Assembly: GCA_035274845.1 (NCBI GenBank)
Contig: DATENU010000011.1
Coordinates: forward strand, 186,001 to 250,000
Source: Chthoniobacterales bacterium
GTDB lineage: Bacteria > Verrucomicrobiota > Verrucomicrobiia > Chthoniobacterales > UBA10450
Direction: 5' to 3'
DNA: 64,000 nt
The translations under genes were made by a program, and so were the position numbers. The notes under the pieces were generated by a model that searched no databases, was not told the origin of the DNA, and worked only from the letters and a program-made list of their open reading frames with translations. This document shows positions 26,601-35,907 of the stretch, piece after piece (the first letter of the stretch is position 1; every line of letters begins with the position of its first letter).

Positions 26601-28358
26601 ATTGATTTGCCGGAAACCATAGGTCGGGCCGCCCGCGGATTGAATCGCTGAGATGAGGGTGTTGTAGGTGGTAGTGGCATCGACCACGGAGTCGTTAGTC
26701 GGTCCGTTGTTATCCTGAATTTCTTCAACCGCGATGATATCGGGAGAGCGGAGGTTGTTGACGATCAGACTTGCCAGGGCGGTGAACTTTGCCGCGCCGT
26801 CGCCAGGGTCGAGGTTCTCGACGTTGAAGGTAGCGATCGCCAGCTGAGTGGCGGTGGGGATGGCGGTCGTTTCCCGAGCCAAACCTCCCGGAACCGCTGT
26901 GATCGATTGGGTGACGTCGAGCTTAAAATTCCCAAAGGTGTAATCCATCACGCCGATAATCGGGCCGCTGAAATGGTCGCCAACGTGGACGGTCGGTAAC
27001 GCCAGGATGCTATCGTCCAGAAGCACCCGTTCCGGGTTAAAGTCATTTGCTCGCACGACGACCCCTCCGCGAGTCGTGCGGATGCTGGCGTTTGCTCCGT
27101 CATCGGAAAGAACCGGGATTTCGGCAAAAGAGGATGTTGGACCTGCGGCGACGGCGTTGTTGATCTGGACGCGCATCGCTTCAAGGCTTTCGTAGAAATC
27201 GATTCCATCGCTGGCCGGGTCGAAGACGCCGCTGGTCTCGACGCTGCCGCTCGCGTCGTCTTCGATCACCATGGTAGGCGGGATGCGTCCGCCGGTGCCG
27301 ATGACGATCGGCGCCGGGAGAGAATTTCCGGTGGACTGGACGGAGATGGTTGGTGATCCGATCTCTGTGTTCGTGAGGTTAGTGGAACCGCTGCCGCCGC
27401 TCCGGAATTCAGAGACCGTGCCTCCGACTAAAAGTGAATCACCGACATTGACCGTGGGAGCCGACGAAGTGAAAACAAAGATGCCTTCGGACGTCGCGTC
27501 GTTCGCGTCCGGGTTGGGATCCTGCAAATAAAAACCGTTGGAAAGTTTGGCGGTGACGATCCCAGGAACGTTCGCCACCGTTAGCCCAACCATTGGTGAT
27601 AAGTGCGCGGCGCCTTGAATATCATGGATGCGCACTGCTCCAGGTGTCGGCGTAGCTGTGGGGGTCGGCGTAGGGGTAGTAGTCGGAGTGGGCGTTGGCG
27701 ATACGGTAGGTGTCGGCGTCGCCCCGGAACAGGGATGCAGCGAACCTGCGCTGTTCCGAGGGGTCGGACTGGAGCTCTGGAAATCGGTCGAATTGTTGTC
27801 GGTGTCGATGCAGCCGAAGTTCACGCGAATATCGGCCGTCGTCGTGCTGGGTGCGGGTGCGTTCGCCGTCTCGTTGCAATTGGCGGTCGCTCCATAACCG
27901 ACGAAGTCGACGATGTTCGCCCCGGTCGGGCACGCGCCGGTCAAGGCGGTGGTGGTATTCACGAGGGCGACCTTTGCCGTGGTGGCGCTCATGGAGATGG
28001 TGCCAGTGGCGTCTGGCGTCGGGATTGCGTTCATGCCATTGGCCGAGAATGACTCCGCGATGAGAAGATAACCGCCGGCCGGAATCGAGACGTTGGGCAG
28101 ATTGGTTACCTGCCAGGTTGTCCCGGTGGCGGCGGCGTACTGGACAGACCAACCGTTTACGCTGACGGCTGAATTGCTGAGGTTGAAGAGCTCGATGTAA
28201 TCGTTCCCGTAGGTGGAACAATTTGCCGTGCCGCAGCCGGCCCCGCCATAAACCTGGCTGATGACAATGTTGGGCGAGACAGCCATCGCGCGCGGCAGGA
28301 TGAACGCGGACAAGGCGAGGAACAGAACGACGGGCAGGAGACTTAACTTCGGCTTCAT
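23637..28358 (-). CDS. Giant secreted nuclease-like protein: LTD, OB/ExeM-like, EEP nuclease, repeats, paired C-terminal module
   Basis: 1573 residues with signal peptide. In order: a lamin-tail domain (about 27-205, [10 protein letters not shown] start); a Pro-Thr linker; an OB-fold region as in ExeM/NucH (about 245-495); an endonuclease/exonuclease/phosphatase domain (about 500-810) with [35 protein letters not shown] and SDHDP active-site motifs; a second Pro-Thr linker; three roughly 90-residue TLTFNGQTT repeats (about 900-1190); a third linker; and two copies of the window's shared C-terminal module (about 1326-1573). Probably an extracellular DNase for phosphate or DNA scavenging, with non-catalytic repeats for display. 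Catalytic residues appear intact. Confidence 0.9.
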   Translation of the reverse strand: MKPKLSLLPVVLFLALSAFILPRAMAVSPNIVISQVYGGAGCGTANCSTYGNDYIELFNLSNSAVSVNGWSVQYAAATGTTWQVTNLPNVSIPAGGYLLIAESFSANGMNAIPTPDATGTISMSATTAKVALVNTTTALTGACPTGANIVDFVGYGATANCNETANAPAPSTTTADIRVNFGCIDTDNNSTDFQSSSPTPRNSAGSLHPCSGATPTPTVSPTPTPTTTPTPTPTATPTPGAVRIHDIQGAAHLSPMVGLTVANVPGIVTAKLSNGFYLQDPNPDANDATSEGIFVFTSSAPTVNVGDSLLVGGTVSEFRSGGSGSTNLTNTEIGSPTISVQSTGNSLPAPIVIGTGGRIPPTMVIEDDASGSVETSGVFDPASDGIDFYESLEAMRVQINNAVAAGPTSSFAEIPVLSDDGANASIRTTRGGVVVRANDFNPERVLLDDSILALPTVHVGDHFSGPIIGVMDYTFGNFKLDVTQSITAVPGGLARETTAIPTATQLAIATFNVENLDPGDGAAKFTALASLIVNNLRSPDIIAVEEIQDNNGPTNDSVVDATTTYNTLISAIQSAGGPTYGFRQINPVDDQDGGEPGGNIRVGFLFRTDRGLAFIDRPGGCSTCATTVANGPSGVELSFSPGRIDPTNTAFNASRKPLAGEFSFNGQKLFVIGNHFNSKGGDDPLFGRFQPPTLSSEVQRIQQAQVVNNFVDSILALNSNAKIVVLGDLNDFSFSNPITTLKGGVLNDLIETLPQNERYTYVFEGNSQDLDHILVSNSLFSGSFAYDVVHVNAEFADQISDHDPQIVRLTIPLAPTPTPTPTATPSPNPTATPTSTPTATATATATPTPTPAFVPIIFPIAGTPQSTMVNTTFAARLQAAAAYSGTGSPLIGTQVTFTAPSSGASGSFGTPSEIQNVFVSGSSGTFTLTFNGQTTSPLAFNATAAAVQSALNALPSIGGVGGSVSVATAPGSSYMVTFGGSLGGSDLPQMTGSGSGGASVGIYTAADGGPMISSEVQTITVTGSSGTFTLTFNGQTTSPLPFNATFAQIFNALGGIGVTGSVIRSGSDYIVTFGGNLARTDVSQITGSGSGGTTVSVVTNTTGGIVVGAEIQTVTVSGASGSFTLTFNGQTTSSLAFNATAAAVQSALNALSTIGGVGGSVTVTSSGSIYTVTFGGSLTRTNVAQMTGAGSSGASVAVATTAEGSAGIAMVVADVSGSAIAPSFTANSITGSYTVAATEVGIASPANFLLTNTPIATPTPTATATATPTATATATPTPTVSPTSTPTPTATATPTATATATATPAPTATPTPTPTTQALNLSTRMRVQVGDKVGIGGFIITGSGAKNVVVRAIGPSLTQFGITDVLADPVLELHGPPGFGPFINDNWRDTQIPTPVLAPTHDLESAINATIAPGAYTAVVKGKNNTSGVALVEVYDLTPSSGKLGNISTRAFVDTGDNIVIAGMVLGNGTQVDRVIVRGIGPSLAPAFFPANAVLANPTLELRDENGALILANDDWQDNAAQAAEITAAGLAPSNNLESAIAASLPPGFYTVLLAGLNGGTGIGLVEIYDRGP
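24413..24603 (-). repeat. Pro-Thr linker minisatellite
   Basis: GTCGCGGTAGCGGTAGC-like hexamer/12-mer DNA encoding Thr-Pro/Ala-Thr-rich linker of the nuclease-like protein. Related tracts are at about 25800-25921 and 27641-27722. Prone to slippage; a possible length-variable hinge. Confidence 0.75.
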
Positions 28359-28611
28359 AGGCGATGGATGATTGGAGATTCCGTTTTCCCCCCGATCCTT
28401 GGAAGTTCCAGCCCCGTTGCACCTACCAGCCGAAAACCCGCCAGAACATTGGATGACGTAATCGACGGAATTATTATGAACGCAGGGAAATTGTGTCGAG
28501 GCCCAATCGTGCCTGTCTCAAAAACGTTACACGAGAGGAATTGAACCGCGGATGTCGCGGATGACACGGATGGAGGGGGGCGAAATCCAATTCGACGGTC
28601 TGAGACAGCGG
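28359..28611 (+). other. Spacer upstream of the nuclease-like gene
   Basis: 253 bp with no supported gene. Near 28537-28570 it carries a GAACCGCGGATGTCGCGGATGACACGGATG tract, a dispersed repeat type. Promoter for the minus-strand nuclease gene is expected here, but I see no confident -35/-10 pair. Confidence 0.4.
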
Positions 28612-29271
28612 CTACAGGCTCGCCAATAAATCGCGGAGAGAATTTTTGGGACGCTCCAGGCGAAAGATTCGCAGACCCGCGGCGGTTGCTCCCTCCCAAT
28701 CACGAACCGGATCGTCGCCGGCGTGCAGCACTTCGCCAGGGGTAGCAGCAGAAAGTTTCAAAGCGCGACGGTAAATTTCGGGATCGGTTTTATCCGCGCC
28801 CAGCTCGCTCGATAGAAAAATGTTAGAGAAGAATTGTGAAACACCGAGGTGCTCGAGGATCATCCGGAGACGGCCGTCGAAATTGGAAATGACGGCAAGG
28901 GTAAAACGGGGTCGCAGCGATTCCAGGACCTCGATGACTTCGGGATAAAGCTCCCACACGCCGGCTTCAGCAAAATGCGAATAGGCTGCTTCAAAAAAGG
29001 CGTCGCGATCCAGTTCGCTTGTCCCGGGAGCGACCTGTTCGATCACCCGGCGGACGAGCTCGCACCACCACGGTTTGTCATCGTCGTCGCGCGGACCGTC
29101 GATGGCCGGTCGCGTCGGCATTTGTTTCCAGGACGCCACGAAGGCGCGATCAAGAGCCACGGCGTCGAGGGTCAAGCCCACGCGGCGGCCCACCAGGGCA
29201 TAATGATAGCCCACGCTTTTCGGCAAATGAATAAGGGTGCCGGCGGCGTCGAAGAAGATGGTCCTAAGCAC
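28612..29271 (-). CDS. HAD-superfamily hydrolase (HDHD3/GpH-like)
   Basis: 219 residues. HAD motif I is FFDAAGTL, with Ala in place of the second Asp, as in HDHD3-like members. A helical cap follows at about 20-90, motif II is VISNFDGR, motif III is the Lys of ADKTDPEIY, and motif IV is AGDDPVRDWEGA. The fold predicts phosphatase or dehalogenase chemistry on a small metabolite; the loss of the general acid/base Asp may lower or change activity. Substrate unknown. Confidence 0.85.
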   Translation of the reverse strand: MLRTIFFDAAGTLIHLPKSVGYHYALVGRRVGLTLDAVALDRAFVASWKQMPTRPAIDGPRDDDDKPWWCELVRRVIEQVAPGTSELDRDAFFEAAYSHFAEAGVWELYPEVIEVLESLRPRFTLAVISNFDGRLRMILEHLGVSQFFSNIFLSSELGADKTDPEIYRRALKLSAATPGEVLHAGDDPVRDWEGATAAGLRIFRLERPKNSLRDLLASL

Positions 29272-29425
29272 GGTGGGTTCGTTTCTAGTGCGGTAGAGAA
29301 GTTGGACGCAAGCCTAGGACTCTGCCACTTTCGCGCCGTGCCGACCTTTCCAGCGCGGCTTAAAGGTCGTCGCGCGATGAGCGGTGGCAATTACCGCCGG
29401 AACGCGATACACGTATTTCGCGCGT

Positions 29426-30427
29426 ATGGCCGACAAAGTGACAACGCAGCCGATCACCTCCGGGAGCGACCAACGGAAGAACATACCAGTCGTTACGGTT
29501 GAGAGTTTCTACAAAGCCCACGGGCAGAAGCTGCAGCTGAAACTCGAGGGAAAGCGGGTTGGTTTTCATCGCAAGATCCGGGAACCGACCATCAATCGTC
29601 CCGGCCTGGCCCTGTCGGGATTCTATAATTATTTCGCGGAGAAACGGGTGCAGGTTCTCGGCGCGGCCGAACAATCCTACCTGAAGAGCCTTACCGCGCG
29701 AACCCGCGTCCAGCGTTTCCGCGCGTTGTGCGGACAGAAGATTCCCTGCCTGGTTACTTCCCGTGGGGCGCACCTCGATCCTGATTTGCTGGCGGTGGCG
29801 GAAGAGCAGCAGGTAGCGGTTTTTCGCACTCCTCTGGTGACGATGCGTTTCATCAACGCGGCGACCATCGCCATGGAGGTCGATTTTTCCCCGACGGTGA
29901 CGGAGTTCGGCAGCATGGTCGACATTCTCGGGGTGGGGGTGCTCATCCGCGGGCAAAGCGGCATTGGAAAAAGCGAGGCGGTCCTGGGCTTGATCGAGCG
30001 CGGCTACAGCCTGGTGGCGGATGATGTTACCCGGGTGAAATCGCTCGAAGGACGGGAGTTAATGGCAACCGCCCCGGACCTCACCCGTTACCACATGGAA
30101 GTCCGCGGGATCGGTATCATCAACGTGGCCTCGATCTTCGGCATCGGCAGTATCCGAATTGAGAAGCGGCTCGATTTGGTCGTGACCCTGCGCGACTGGG
30201 AGGAACTGGAGGAGGAAAAAGTCGATCGCATTGGACTCGATCAGGAATTTTACGAGATTCTAAAATTGCAGGTACCGCACATCACGATTCCAGTCCGCCC
30301 GGGGCGGGAAATTCCACGATTGATCGAAGTTGCGGCAATGGACCAGAAATTGAAAGGTCTGGGACGAAACAGCGCATTGGAATTCAGCGATAAGCTGCTC
30401 AATGTAATGGCGACGAAGGAAAGCTAA
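29426..30427 (+). CDS. hprK: HPr kinase/phosphorylase
   Basis: 333 residues from the ATG at 29426; a GTG at 29384 is possible. An N-terminal regulatory domain precedes the C-terminal kinase domain. The P-loop is GQSGIGKS near 175-182, the family signature MEVRGIGIINV near 227-237, and the second signature includes PVRPGREIPRLIEVAAM. It phosphorylates HPr on serine using ATP or PPi and reverses it with Pi. The stop TAA overlaps the HPr ATG by one base, so hprK-ptsH-ptsI form one operon. Confidence 0.96.
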   Translation: MADKVTTQPITSGSDQRKNIPVVTVESFYKAHGQKLQLKLEGKRVGFHRKIREPTINRPGLALSGFYNYFAEKRVQVLGAAEQSYLKSLTARTRVQRFRALCGQKIPCLVTSRGAHLDPDLLAVAEEQQVAVFRTPLVTMRFINAATIAMEVDFSPTVTEFGSMVDILGVGVLIRGQSGIGKSEAVLGLIERGYSLVADDVTRVKSLEGRELMATAPDLTRYHMEVRGIGIINVASIFGIGSIRIEKRLDLVVTLRDWEELEEEKVDRIGLDQEFYEILKLQVPHITIPVRPGREIPRLIEVAAMDQKLKGLGRNSALEFSDKLLNVMATKES

Positions 30428-30732
30428 TGGGACTTTTGAATCGGAGATCGCACGGGCCGGCCCAAAAACTCGAAAAAGAGATTACGATCGTCAATCGGCT
30501 CGGTCTGCACGCGCGGCCGGCGGCGATGTTTGTTCGGATCGCGAGCCGGTACCGCTCTGAAGTCTGGGTGGAGAAGGAAGGCGAGAAGATCAACGGCAAA
30601 AGCATCATGGGCCTGATGATGCTGGCGGCCGGGCAGGGATCGAAGCTCACGATTTGTTGCGAAGGCCCCGATGCCGACAAGGTGCTGGAAGAGCTCGAAG
30701 AGTTGATTCAGAAGAAGTTCAACGAGGATTGA
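30427..30732 (+). CDS. ptsH: HPr phosphocarrier protein
   Basis: 101 residues with a short N-terminal extension. The phosphocarrier His28 is in LGLHARPA and the regulatory Ser59 in NGKSIMG; their spacing of 31 matches His15-Ser46 of classical HPr. Having both sites fits the adjacent HprK and EI genes. TAATG overlap with hprK. Ends 21 bp before the EI start. Confidence 0.96.
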   Translation: MGLLNRRSHGPAQKLEKEITIVNRLGLHARPAAMFVRIASRYRSEVWVEKEGEKINGKSIMGLMMLAAGQGSKLTICCEGPDADKVLEELEELIQKKFNED

Positions 30733-30753
30733 CAGCCGCGATATGCTCTCTTG

Positions 30754-32520
30754 ATGAGCGGCGATAACGCGAAACAAGAGACTCGCTTCCAGGGCGTGGG
30801 AGTTTCTCCCGGCGTCGCTCGCGGAACACTCTATGTCGTTCGCGATGATGGCGACGAAGTGGCGCGTCATCGGATCGAGCCCTCCGCAATTCCGAACGAG
30901 ATCGGCCGCTTCGAAATGGCGTTGATCCAGACGCGCTCCCAGATTCTCGAGATGCAGGAGCGCATCGCCCAATCGATCGGGGCGAAGGATGCCGGCATTT
31001 TCGATGCGCACCTGCTGGTGGTGGAGGACCGCACTTTGATCGACGAAGTGCTGCGCAAATTGCAAACCGACCTCTGCAATGTGGAATTCGTTTTCCAGCA
31101 AGTGGCCACCCATTATGCCGACACCCTGAGCCAGATCGACGATCCTTATTTGCGCGAGCGCGCTCTCGACATCCAGGATGTGACTCGCCGCGTCGTCCGG
31201 AACCTCCAGGGCAAAGCGCCCAAGGATTTTCTTAGTTTGACGCATCGGCACATCCTTTTGGCGCACAACATTACGCCCTCGGACACCGCCACCATGAACC
31301 GCGAACACACGATCGGTCTCGCGACCGATCTGGGCAGCCGCACGTCGCACACGGCGATCATGGCGCGTTCGCTCGGGATTCCGGCGGTGGTCGGCTTGCA
31401 CGACGCTACCGACAAACTCGAGACGGGCCGGGAGGCGTTGATCGACGGTTACAATGGGCTGCTCATTCTGGATCCAAAGCCGGAGACGCTCTGGCATTAC
31501 GGCGAGCTGGAACACAAGCGATCGCTCGTCGCCCAGCAACTGACCGGGCTGCGCGAGACGAAATCGACGACCAAAGATGGCCGGCACATTGTTCTCTCGG
31601 CTAACATTGAGCTGCCGGACGAAGTGGAAGCGGCCCCGCGCAACGGCGCCGAAGGAATCGGCCTTTACCGCACGGAATTTCTCTATCTCAACCGCACGAC
31701 CCTTCCCAGCGAAGCGGAACAATACGCCACCTACCGGAAAGTGGCCGAGCAGGTGCAGCCGCATCCGCTTATCATCCGGACGTTCGATCTGGGCGGCGAC
31801 AAGGTGGCCGGCGCGCTGGATTCCGGCGACGAGATGAATCCTTTCCTGGGCCATCGCGCGATCCGCTTTTCCCTGGAACGGGTCGATATTTTCAAGGCGC
31901 AACTGCGGGCCATCATCCGGGCGAGCGCAGTGGGGAACGTGAAGATCATGTTTCCCATGATTTCAGGACTGGAAGAATTGGGCCGCGCCCTCGCCGTCTT
32001 CGAAGAATGCAAGGCGGAGCTGAAAAGCGAAGGCCAGGAGTTCGATCCGAAAATTGAAGTGGGCGCCATGATCGAAATCCCGGGCGCGGCGATGTGTGCC
32101 GACCGGCTCGCGCGCGAGATCGATTTTTTTAGCATCGGCACAAACGACCTCATTCAATATGCCCTAGCGGTGGATCGGGTGAACGAGCGGGTGGCGCACC
32201 TCTATGAGCCGACCCATCCCGCTGTTTTGCGGCTTCTCAAGATGACGGCGGACGCCGCGCACGCGCATGATATTTGGGTGGGCGTTTGCGGCGAAATGGC
32301 CGGCGACCTGGCTTTGATCCCGCTTCTTCTTGGCCTCGGCATGGACGAGTTGAGCGTGGGGGCTTCGCTTGTCCCGCGGGTGAAACGCGCTGTGCAGAGT
32401 TTAACTTACGCCGAGTGCCAGAAGCTGGCCGAGCAAGTCATGGAGCTGGATACGCCCTCCGCGATTTTGAGCCGCTCTCTCGAAATAGCCCAGGGGCATT
32501 ACGGTGAGCTGCTGGGGTGA
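30754..32520 (+). CDS. ptsI: Phosphoenolpyruvate-protein phosphotransferase (EI)
   Basis: 588 residues from the ATG at 30754. EI takes phosphate from PEP and passes it to HPr. The active His is near residue 199 in GSRTSHTAIMARSLGIPA; the PEP-binding domain has GLYRTEFLYL, the IRTFDLGGDK arginine, and the active Cys near 512 in GVCGEMAGD. No GAF domain, so it is not PtsP. No EII sugar permease is in the window; in many relatives the relay is regulatory. Confidence 0.96.
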   Translation: MSGDNAKQETRFQGVGVSPGVARGTLYVVRDDGDEVARHRIEPSAIPNEIGRFEMALIQTRSQILEMQERIAQSIGAKDAGIFDAHLLVVEDRTLIDEVLRKLQTDLCNVEFVFQQVATHYADTLSQIDDPYLRERALDIQDVTRRVVRNLQGKAPKDFLSLTHRHILLAHNITPSDTATMNREHTIGLATDLGSRTSHTAIMARSLGIPAVVGLHDATDKLETGREALIDGYNGLLILDPKPETLWHYGELEHKRSLVAQQLTGLRETKSTTKDGRHIVLSANIELPDEVEAAPRNGAEGIGLYRTEFLYLNRTTLPSEAEQYATYRKVAEQVQPHPLIIRTFDLGGDKVAGALDSGDEMNPFLGHRAIRFSLERVDIFKAQLRAIIRASAVGNVKIMFPMISGLEELGRALAVFEECKAELKSEGQEFDPKIEVGAMIEIPGAAMCADRLAREIDFFSIGTNDLIQYALAVDRVNERVAHLYEPTHPAVLRLLKMTADAAHAHDIWVGVCGEMAGDLALIPLLLGLGMDELSVGASLVPRVKRAVQSLTYAECQKLAEQVMELDTPSAILSRSLEIAQGHYGELLG

Positions 32521-32522
32521 AC

Positions 32523-32596
32523 TTGTAGCAGCGGCCCTGTGGGCCGCTTTTGGAAGCGACGTCGATCTGGAGCGGCCCACAGGGCCGCTGCTACAA
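32523..32596 (+). repeat. 26-bp perfect inverted repeat between ptsI and BFN gene
   Basis: Arms TTGTAGCAGCGGCCCTGTGG+GCCGCT (32523-32548) and the exact reverse complement (32571-32596) with a 22-nt loop. It sits between convergent genes and could terminate both transcripts, though no U-run follows. The GTAGCAGCGGCC end resembles other repeats in the window that begin GTAG. Confidence 0.9.
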
Positions 32597-32603
32597 AAGC
32601 TCA

Positions 32604-33098
32604 CTAATCGTCCTCGCTCGATTCGGATTCTGATTCCGACTCGATGTCCGGCTTGAGCCCGTCCTCTTCCATCTTGCGGAGGACGTCGCTCATATCGTCG
32701 ACCTCATCCCAGACGTCCTGGCTCACATACATCGGCGCCTTCTGCTGTGTCGCCATCGCGATGCAATCGCTCGGCCGGCCATCCAGCTCGATGATTTTTT
32801 TCTGCTGCAATTCGTTTTCGGCGCGAATGATCATGCGCGCGTAATAGGTGGCGTTTTTCAGGTCGTTGATGATGACGCGTTCCACTTTCGCGCCCAGGGC
32901 CGTCATGAGGTGGCCCATCAAATCGTGGGTGAGGGGACGCTCCTTGGAGACGTCGCGCATGAACATGGTGATGGCGCTGCCGACCGTTTGATCGACGTAA
33001 ATGATGAACACCTTGTCATTGTTGCCGAGAAAAACCGCGCAGCCGCCGCTCGTGGGCAAAACCGCCCGGACTTGCACCTCGATGACCGTTTTGTTCAT
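32604..33098 (-). CDS. Bifunctional nuclease-domain (DUF151/BFN) protein
   Basis: 164 residues from the ATG at 33098; the frame extends to 33134. The BFN core runs about 5-130: VFLGNNDKVFIIYVDQTVG, then the DLMGHLMTALGAKVERVIINDL stretch, and the conserved GRPSDCIAMATQQKAPMYVS. Related proteins show RNase/DNase activity in plants and a stress-linked role in thermophiles. The C-terminus is a highly acidic Ser-Glu repeat ending in Asp-Asp, unusual but seen in relatives. Convergent with ptsI. Confidence 0.9.
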   Translation of the reverse strand: MNKTVIEVQVRAVLPTSGGCAVFLGNNDKVFIIYVDQTVGSAITMFMRDVSKERPLTHDLMGHLMTALGAKVERVIINDLKNATYYARMIIRAENELQQKKIIELDGRPSDCIAMATQQKAPMYVSQDVWDEVDDMSDVLRKMEEDGLKPDIESESESESSEDD

Positions 33099-33147
33099 CC
33101 GCGCAAACCGTAACAGCGGCGATGGGAAACACAAGCAGGCCCCCGCG

Positions 33148-33224
33148 TGGTAGGGACGCCGCGCTGCGGCGTCCGAACGATTCGCGAAAGGCCCCGCGGA
33201 CGGCGCAGCGCGCCGTCCCTACCA
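33148..33224 (+). repeat. GTAGGGAC palindromic repeat
   Basis: TGGTAGGGAC at 33148 and GTCCCTACCA ending at 33224, with inner GGACGCCGCG/CGCGGCGTCC-type hairpins. It lies in the divergent gap between the BFN gene and speA, so it may affect their promoters. Same family as 44526 and 5998. Confidence 0.85.
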
Positions 33225-33317
33225 GAAGCGAATATGTCCACGAGATTTTTGAATGCGGGCTTGCATGTCCGCCGCTGTGATTGATTATCGCTCTGCGGCG
33301 GCTGCCGCAACTGAAGA

Positions 33318-35273
33318 ATGAAGAACGAGTGGGACGTCGACGCTGCCATTTCGACCTATAACGTTGACGGCTGGGGCACCGGTTACTTCACCGTCAACGG
33401 CGCGGGCAACGTCGAGGTTCGCCCGCTCCAGGAAAAGGGCGGCTCCATCGATATTCTCGATGTAGTCAACGAAGCGCGTGATCGCGGACTCGGCTTCCCC
33501 CTCGTCATCCGGTTCCAGGACCTCCTCCGGCATCGGGTGGAATCGGTTAACTGTGCTTTTAAAAAAGCGATCGAAGAATTCGGCTACAAGAATCATTATC
33601 GCGGCGTTTTCCCGATCAAGGTGAACCAGCTGCGGGAGGTGATCGAAGAGATCGTCGACGCCGGCCAGGAATTTCACTTCGGGCTCGAAGCGGGGAGCAA
33701 GCCGGAGCTGGTCGCGGCCCTCGCCATGCACAAGGACCATGAGAGCCTGATCATCTGCAATGGCTACAAGGATCGCGCTTTCATTCGCATCGCCCTTCTC
33801 GGCCGCAAGCTGGGCAAGTCGGTCATCATCGTGGTCGAGAAGCTCGAGGAGTTGGAGCAAACCATTCGCGCTTCCAAGGAAGTGGGCCTCGAGCCGATGA
33901 TCGGCATCCGGGTGCGACTCTATAGCAAGGGCGCGGGCAAATGGACGACCAGCGGCGGCGAGAACGCGAAGTTTGGGCTCGATACCACCAGTCTCGTTGC
34001 GGCCAGTGAAATGTTGAAGGCTGCGGGCCTCGCACATTGCTTCAAGCTCGTTCATTTCCACGTCGGCTCGCAGGTGCCGGATATTTCCACGATAAAACGC
34101 GCCGTGCGCGAAGCGGCCCGGTATTACGCTAAGCTTTGCCAGCTCGGGCATGAGCTGGGTTATCTCGATGTCGGCGGCGGGCTCGGCGTCGATTACGACG
34201 GGTCTCGGAGCGACTTCGACAGCTCGGCGAATTATTCGCTCCAGGAATACGCCAACGACGTCATCTGGAACGTCATGGACGTGTGCGATTCCGAGAAGGT
34301 CCCGCATCCGGCGATCGTCAGCGAAGGCGGACGCGCGATCGTGGCCCATCATTCGGTCCTCGTGGTCGAGGCTTTCAGTTCCATCGAGAAAACCGCGCCG
34401 AAACTCAAAGTCGAGGCGAACGAGAAGGATCACAAACTGGTTCGGGACATCCTCGACGTGAAGCAACGCCTCAAACGGGGCAATCGCCTGGAAAGCCTGC
34501 ACGACATTCAACAGATCAAGGAAGAAGCGCAGCAGACGTTTACGCTTGGGCTGCTCGACCTCGAATCGAAGGCGAAGCTCGATTGCGTTTACTGGCAGCT
34601 CGCCCAGCAGATCGTCAACATGCATCGCGGCCTGCGCTTCGTGCCGGAGGAAGTGAAGGAGCTCGAGACCTCGCTCGGCGATCAATATATCTGCAACTTT
34701 TCCGTGTTCCAATCCCTTCTCGATCATTGGGCGCTGGGCCAATTGTTCCCGATCATGCCGATCCATCGGCTGACCACGCCGCCCGATCGCAACGGCATGC
34801 TGGTGGACATCACCTGCGATTCCGACGGCAAGGTCTCCAAGTTCATCGATTTGCAGGACGTGAAAGACACCCTGCCGCTCCACCGGATTGCGCCGGGCGA
34901 GATTTATTATCTCGGAGTATTCATGGTCGGCGCCTACCAGGACATCATGGGCGATCTGCACAATCTGTTTGGGCGCGTGACCGAGGCGCATGTCTTTCTC
35001 GACCCCGATGAGGAACTGGGGTGGTACATCGAGGAAGTCATCGAAGGCAGCACCATCGGCGAAGTGCTCGCGATGACCCAGTGGGACAAGGTCGAGCTGA
35101 TGCGCCTGCTCAAGACGCAAGTCGACAGCGCGATCAAAGGGGACCGGTTGAAGCCGAATGACGCCATGAAGCTCCTGTCCGATTACGAACGCCTTCTCAA
35201 CGAATACACCTATCTCTCGCTGACTGAAGGAAGACCGGTGCCGCAACCGGGCAATTGGCTGCCGCTGAGCTAG
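33318..35273 (+). CDS. speA: Biosynthetic-type arginine decarboxylase
   Basis: 651 residues, matching the length of SpeA. Fold III PLP enzyme making agmatine for polyamine synthesis. The PLP lysine is K101 in VFPIKVNQ; HFHVGSQ, the LDVGGGLGVDYDGS glycine-rich loop, and the C-terminal catalytic Cys region with CDSDGKVSKF follow. N-terminus starts with the typical SpeA stretch YNVDGWGTGYF. No agmatinase or agmatine deiminase is in the window. Confidence 0.96.
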   Translation: MKNEWDVDAAISTYNVDGWGTGYFTVNGAGNVEVRPLQEKGGSIDILDVVNEARDRGLGFPLVIRFQDLLRHRVESVNCAFKKAIEEFGYKNHYRGVFPIKVNQLREVIEEIVDAGQEFHFGLEAGSKPELVAALAMHKDHESLIICNGYKDRAFIRIALLGRKLGKSVIIVVEKLEELEQTIRASKEVGLEPMIGIRVRLYSKGAGKWTTSGGENAKFGLDTTSLVAASEMLKAAGLAHCFKLVHFHVGSQVPDISTIKRAVREAARYYAKLCQLGHELGYLDVGGGLGVDYDGSRSDFDSSANYSLQEYANDVIWNVMDVCDSEKVPHPAIVSEGGRAIVAHHSVLVVEAFSSIEKTAPKLKVEANEKDHKLVRDILDVKQRLKRGNRLESLHDIQQIKEEAQQTFTLGLLDLESKAKLDCVYWQLAQQIVNMHRGLRFVPEEVKELETSLGDQYICNFSVFQSLLDHWALGQLFPIMPIHRLTTPPDRNGMLVDITCDSDGKVSKFIDLQDVKDTLPLHRIAPGEIYYLGVFMVGAYQDIMGDLHNLFGRVTEAHVFLDPDEELGWYIEEVIEGSTIGEVLAMTQWDKVELMRLLKTQVDSAIKGDRLKPNDAMKLLSDYERLLNEYTYLSLTEGRPVPQPGNWLPLS

Positions 35274-35313
35274 TCGGTGGATCGAGTGCTCCGTCGCTCG
35301 ATGCGAGACGGAT

Positions 35314-35907
35314 TCAGAAACGCCCCACAAACGTTGCAATCGCCGCCAGGATTCGCTGATCAACCTCCTCCTGGGTTTCGTCTGTCGCCTGGAGCTGGCG
35401 CTTCAATACAAGCAGGGAATGATCTCCGCCTTCGACGACGTGGAGAAAGTTCGGGCCCTTCATTTCGAGCCTGAGGTTTTCCAAAAGCTCCAACGGACAA
35501 AGCGGATCGCGGGTGCCTTGGACAAAAAGAATCGGCGTCCGTAATTGGCGCAGAACTTTGTCGCGCAACCGGGATGGATCTCCGCCGCCGCACAGCGGAT
35601 AGCCAAAACAAATCAGGCCCGTGACCGGCTCTTCCAGCGAGACGTGGCATCCGATCCGTCCGCCCATGCTTTTGCCAATCAGGAATGCCGGCCGGGTGTC
35701 GCCTTGCCGGGCAGCAACGAGAGCCTGCCGGTGGGTGGCGATCAATTCCGGCAGCCGATCGGGACGCCGTTGCCTTTGTTGCATGTAGGCGTAATCGAAA
35801 GTCTCGACATCGCCGACGACTGAAAGCCGTTCCTTCCAGCGTTGCATCCACGGGTGAGTGGAAGGCGCTCCAGCGCCGGGTGCGAAAAGAAACAGGGGCC
35901 TTGTCAT
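35314..35907 (-). CDS. Alpha/beta hydrolase, TEX30/KANSL3-like
   Basis: 197 residues. Small alpha/beta hydrolase: LFAPGAGAP start, nucleophile Ser in IGKSMGGRI, acid Asp in QGTRDPLCP, His in EGGDHSLLV. Such short hydrolases (about 200 residues, no lid) match the TEX30/KANL3 group; substrate unknown. The start overlaps the NUDIX gene stop (ATGA), so both are expressed together. Confidence 0.88.
   Translation of the reverse strand: MTRPLFLFAPGAGAPSTHPWMQRWKERLSVVGDVETFDYAYMQQRQRRPDRLPELIATHRQALVAARQGDTRPAFLIGKSMGGRIGCHVSLEEPVTGLICFGYPLCGGGDPSRLRDKVLRQLRTPILFVQGTRDPLCPLELLENLRLEMKGPNFLHVVEGGDHSLLVLKRQLQATDETQEEVDQRILAAIATFVGRF

Noticed and set aside
24413..27722. CRISPR-like repeats in the nuclease gene
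   Set aside because: The repeats are Pro-Thr codon repeats and FNGQTTS protein repeats without constant spacers; no cas genes.
28612..29271. HAD protein as pseudogene because motif I lacks the second Asp
   Set aside because: HDHD3-like members naturally have this change and all other motifs and the length are intact.
30424..31902. 492-codon open frame antisense to ptsH-ptsI
   Set aside because: Crosses two conserved sense genes and has no family features.
33285..35363. 692-codon open frame antisense to speA
   Set aside because: The sense strand is a complete arginine decarboxylase with the PLP lysine; the antisense protein is Asp/Leu/Arg shadow sequence.
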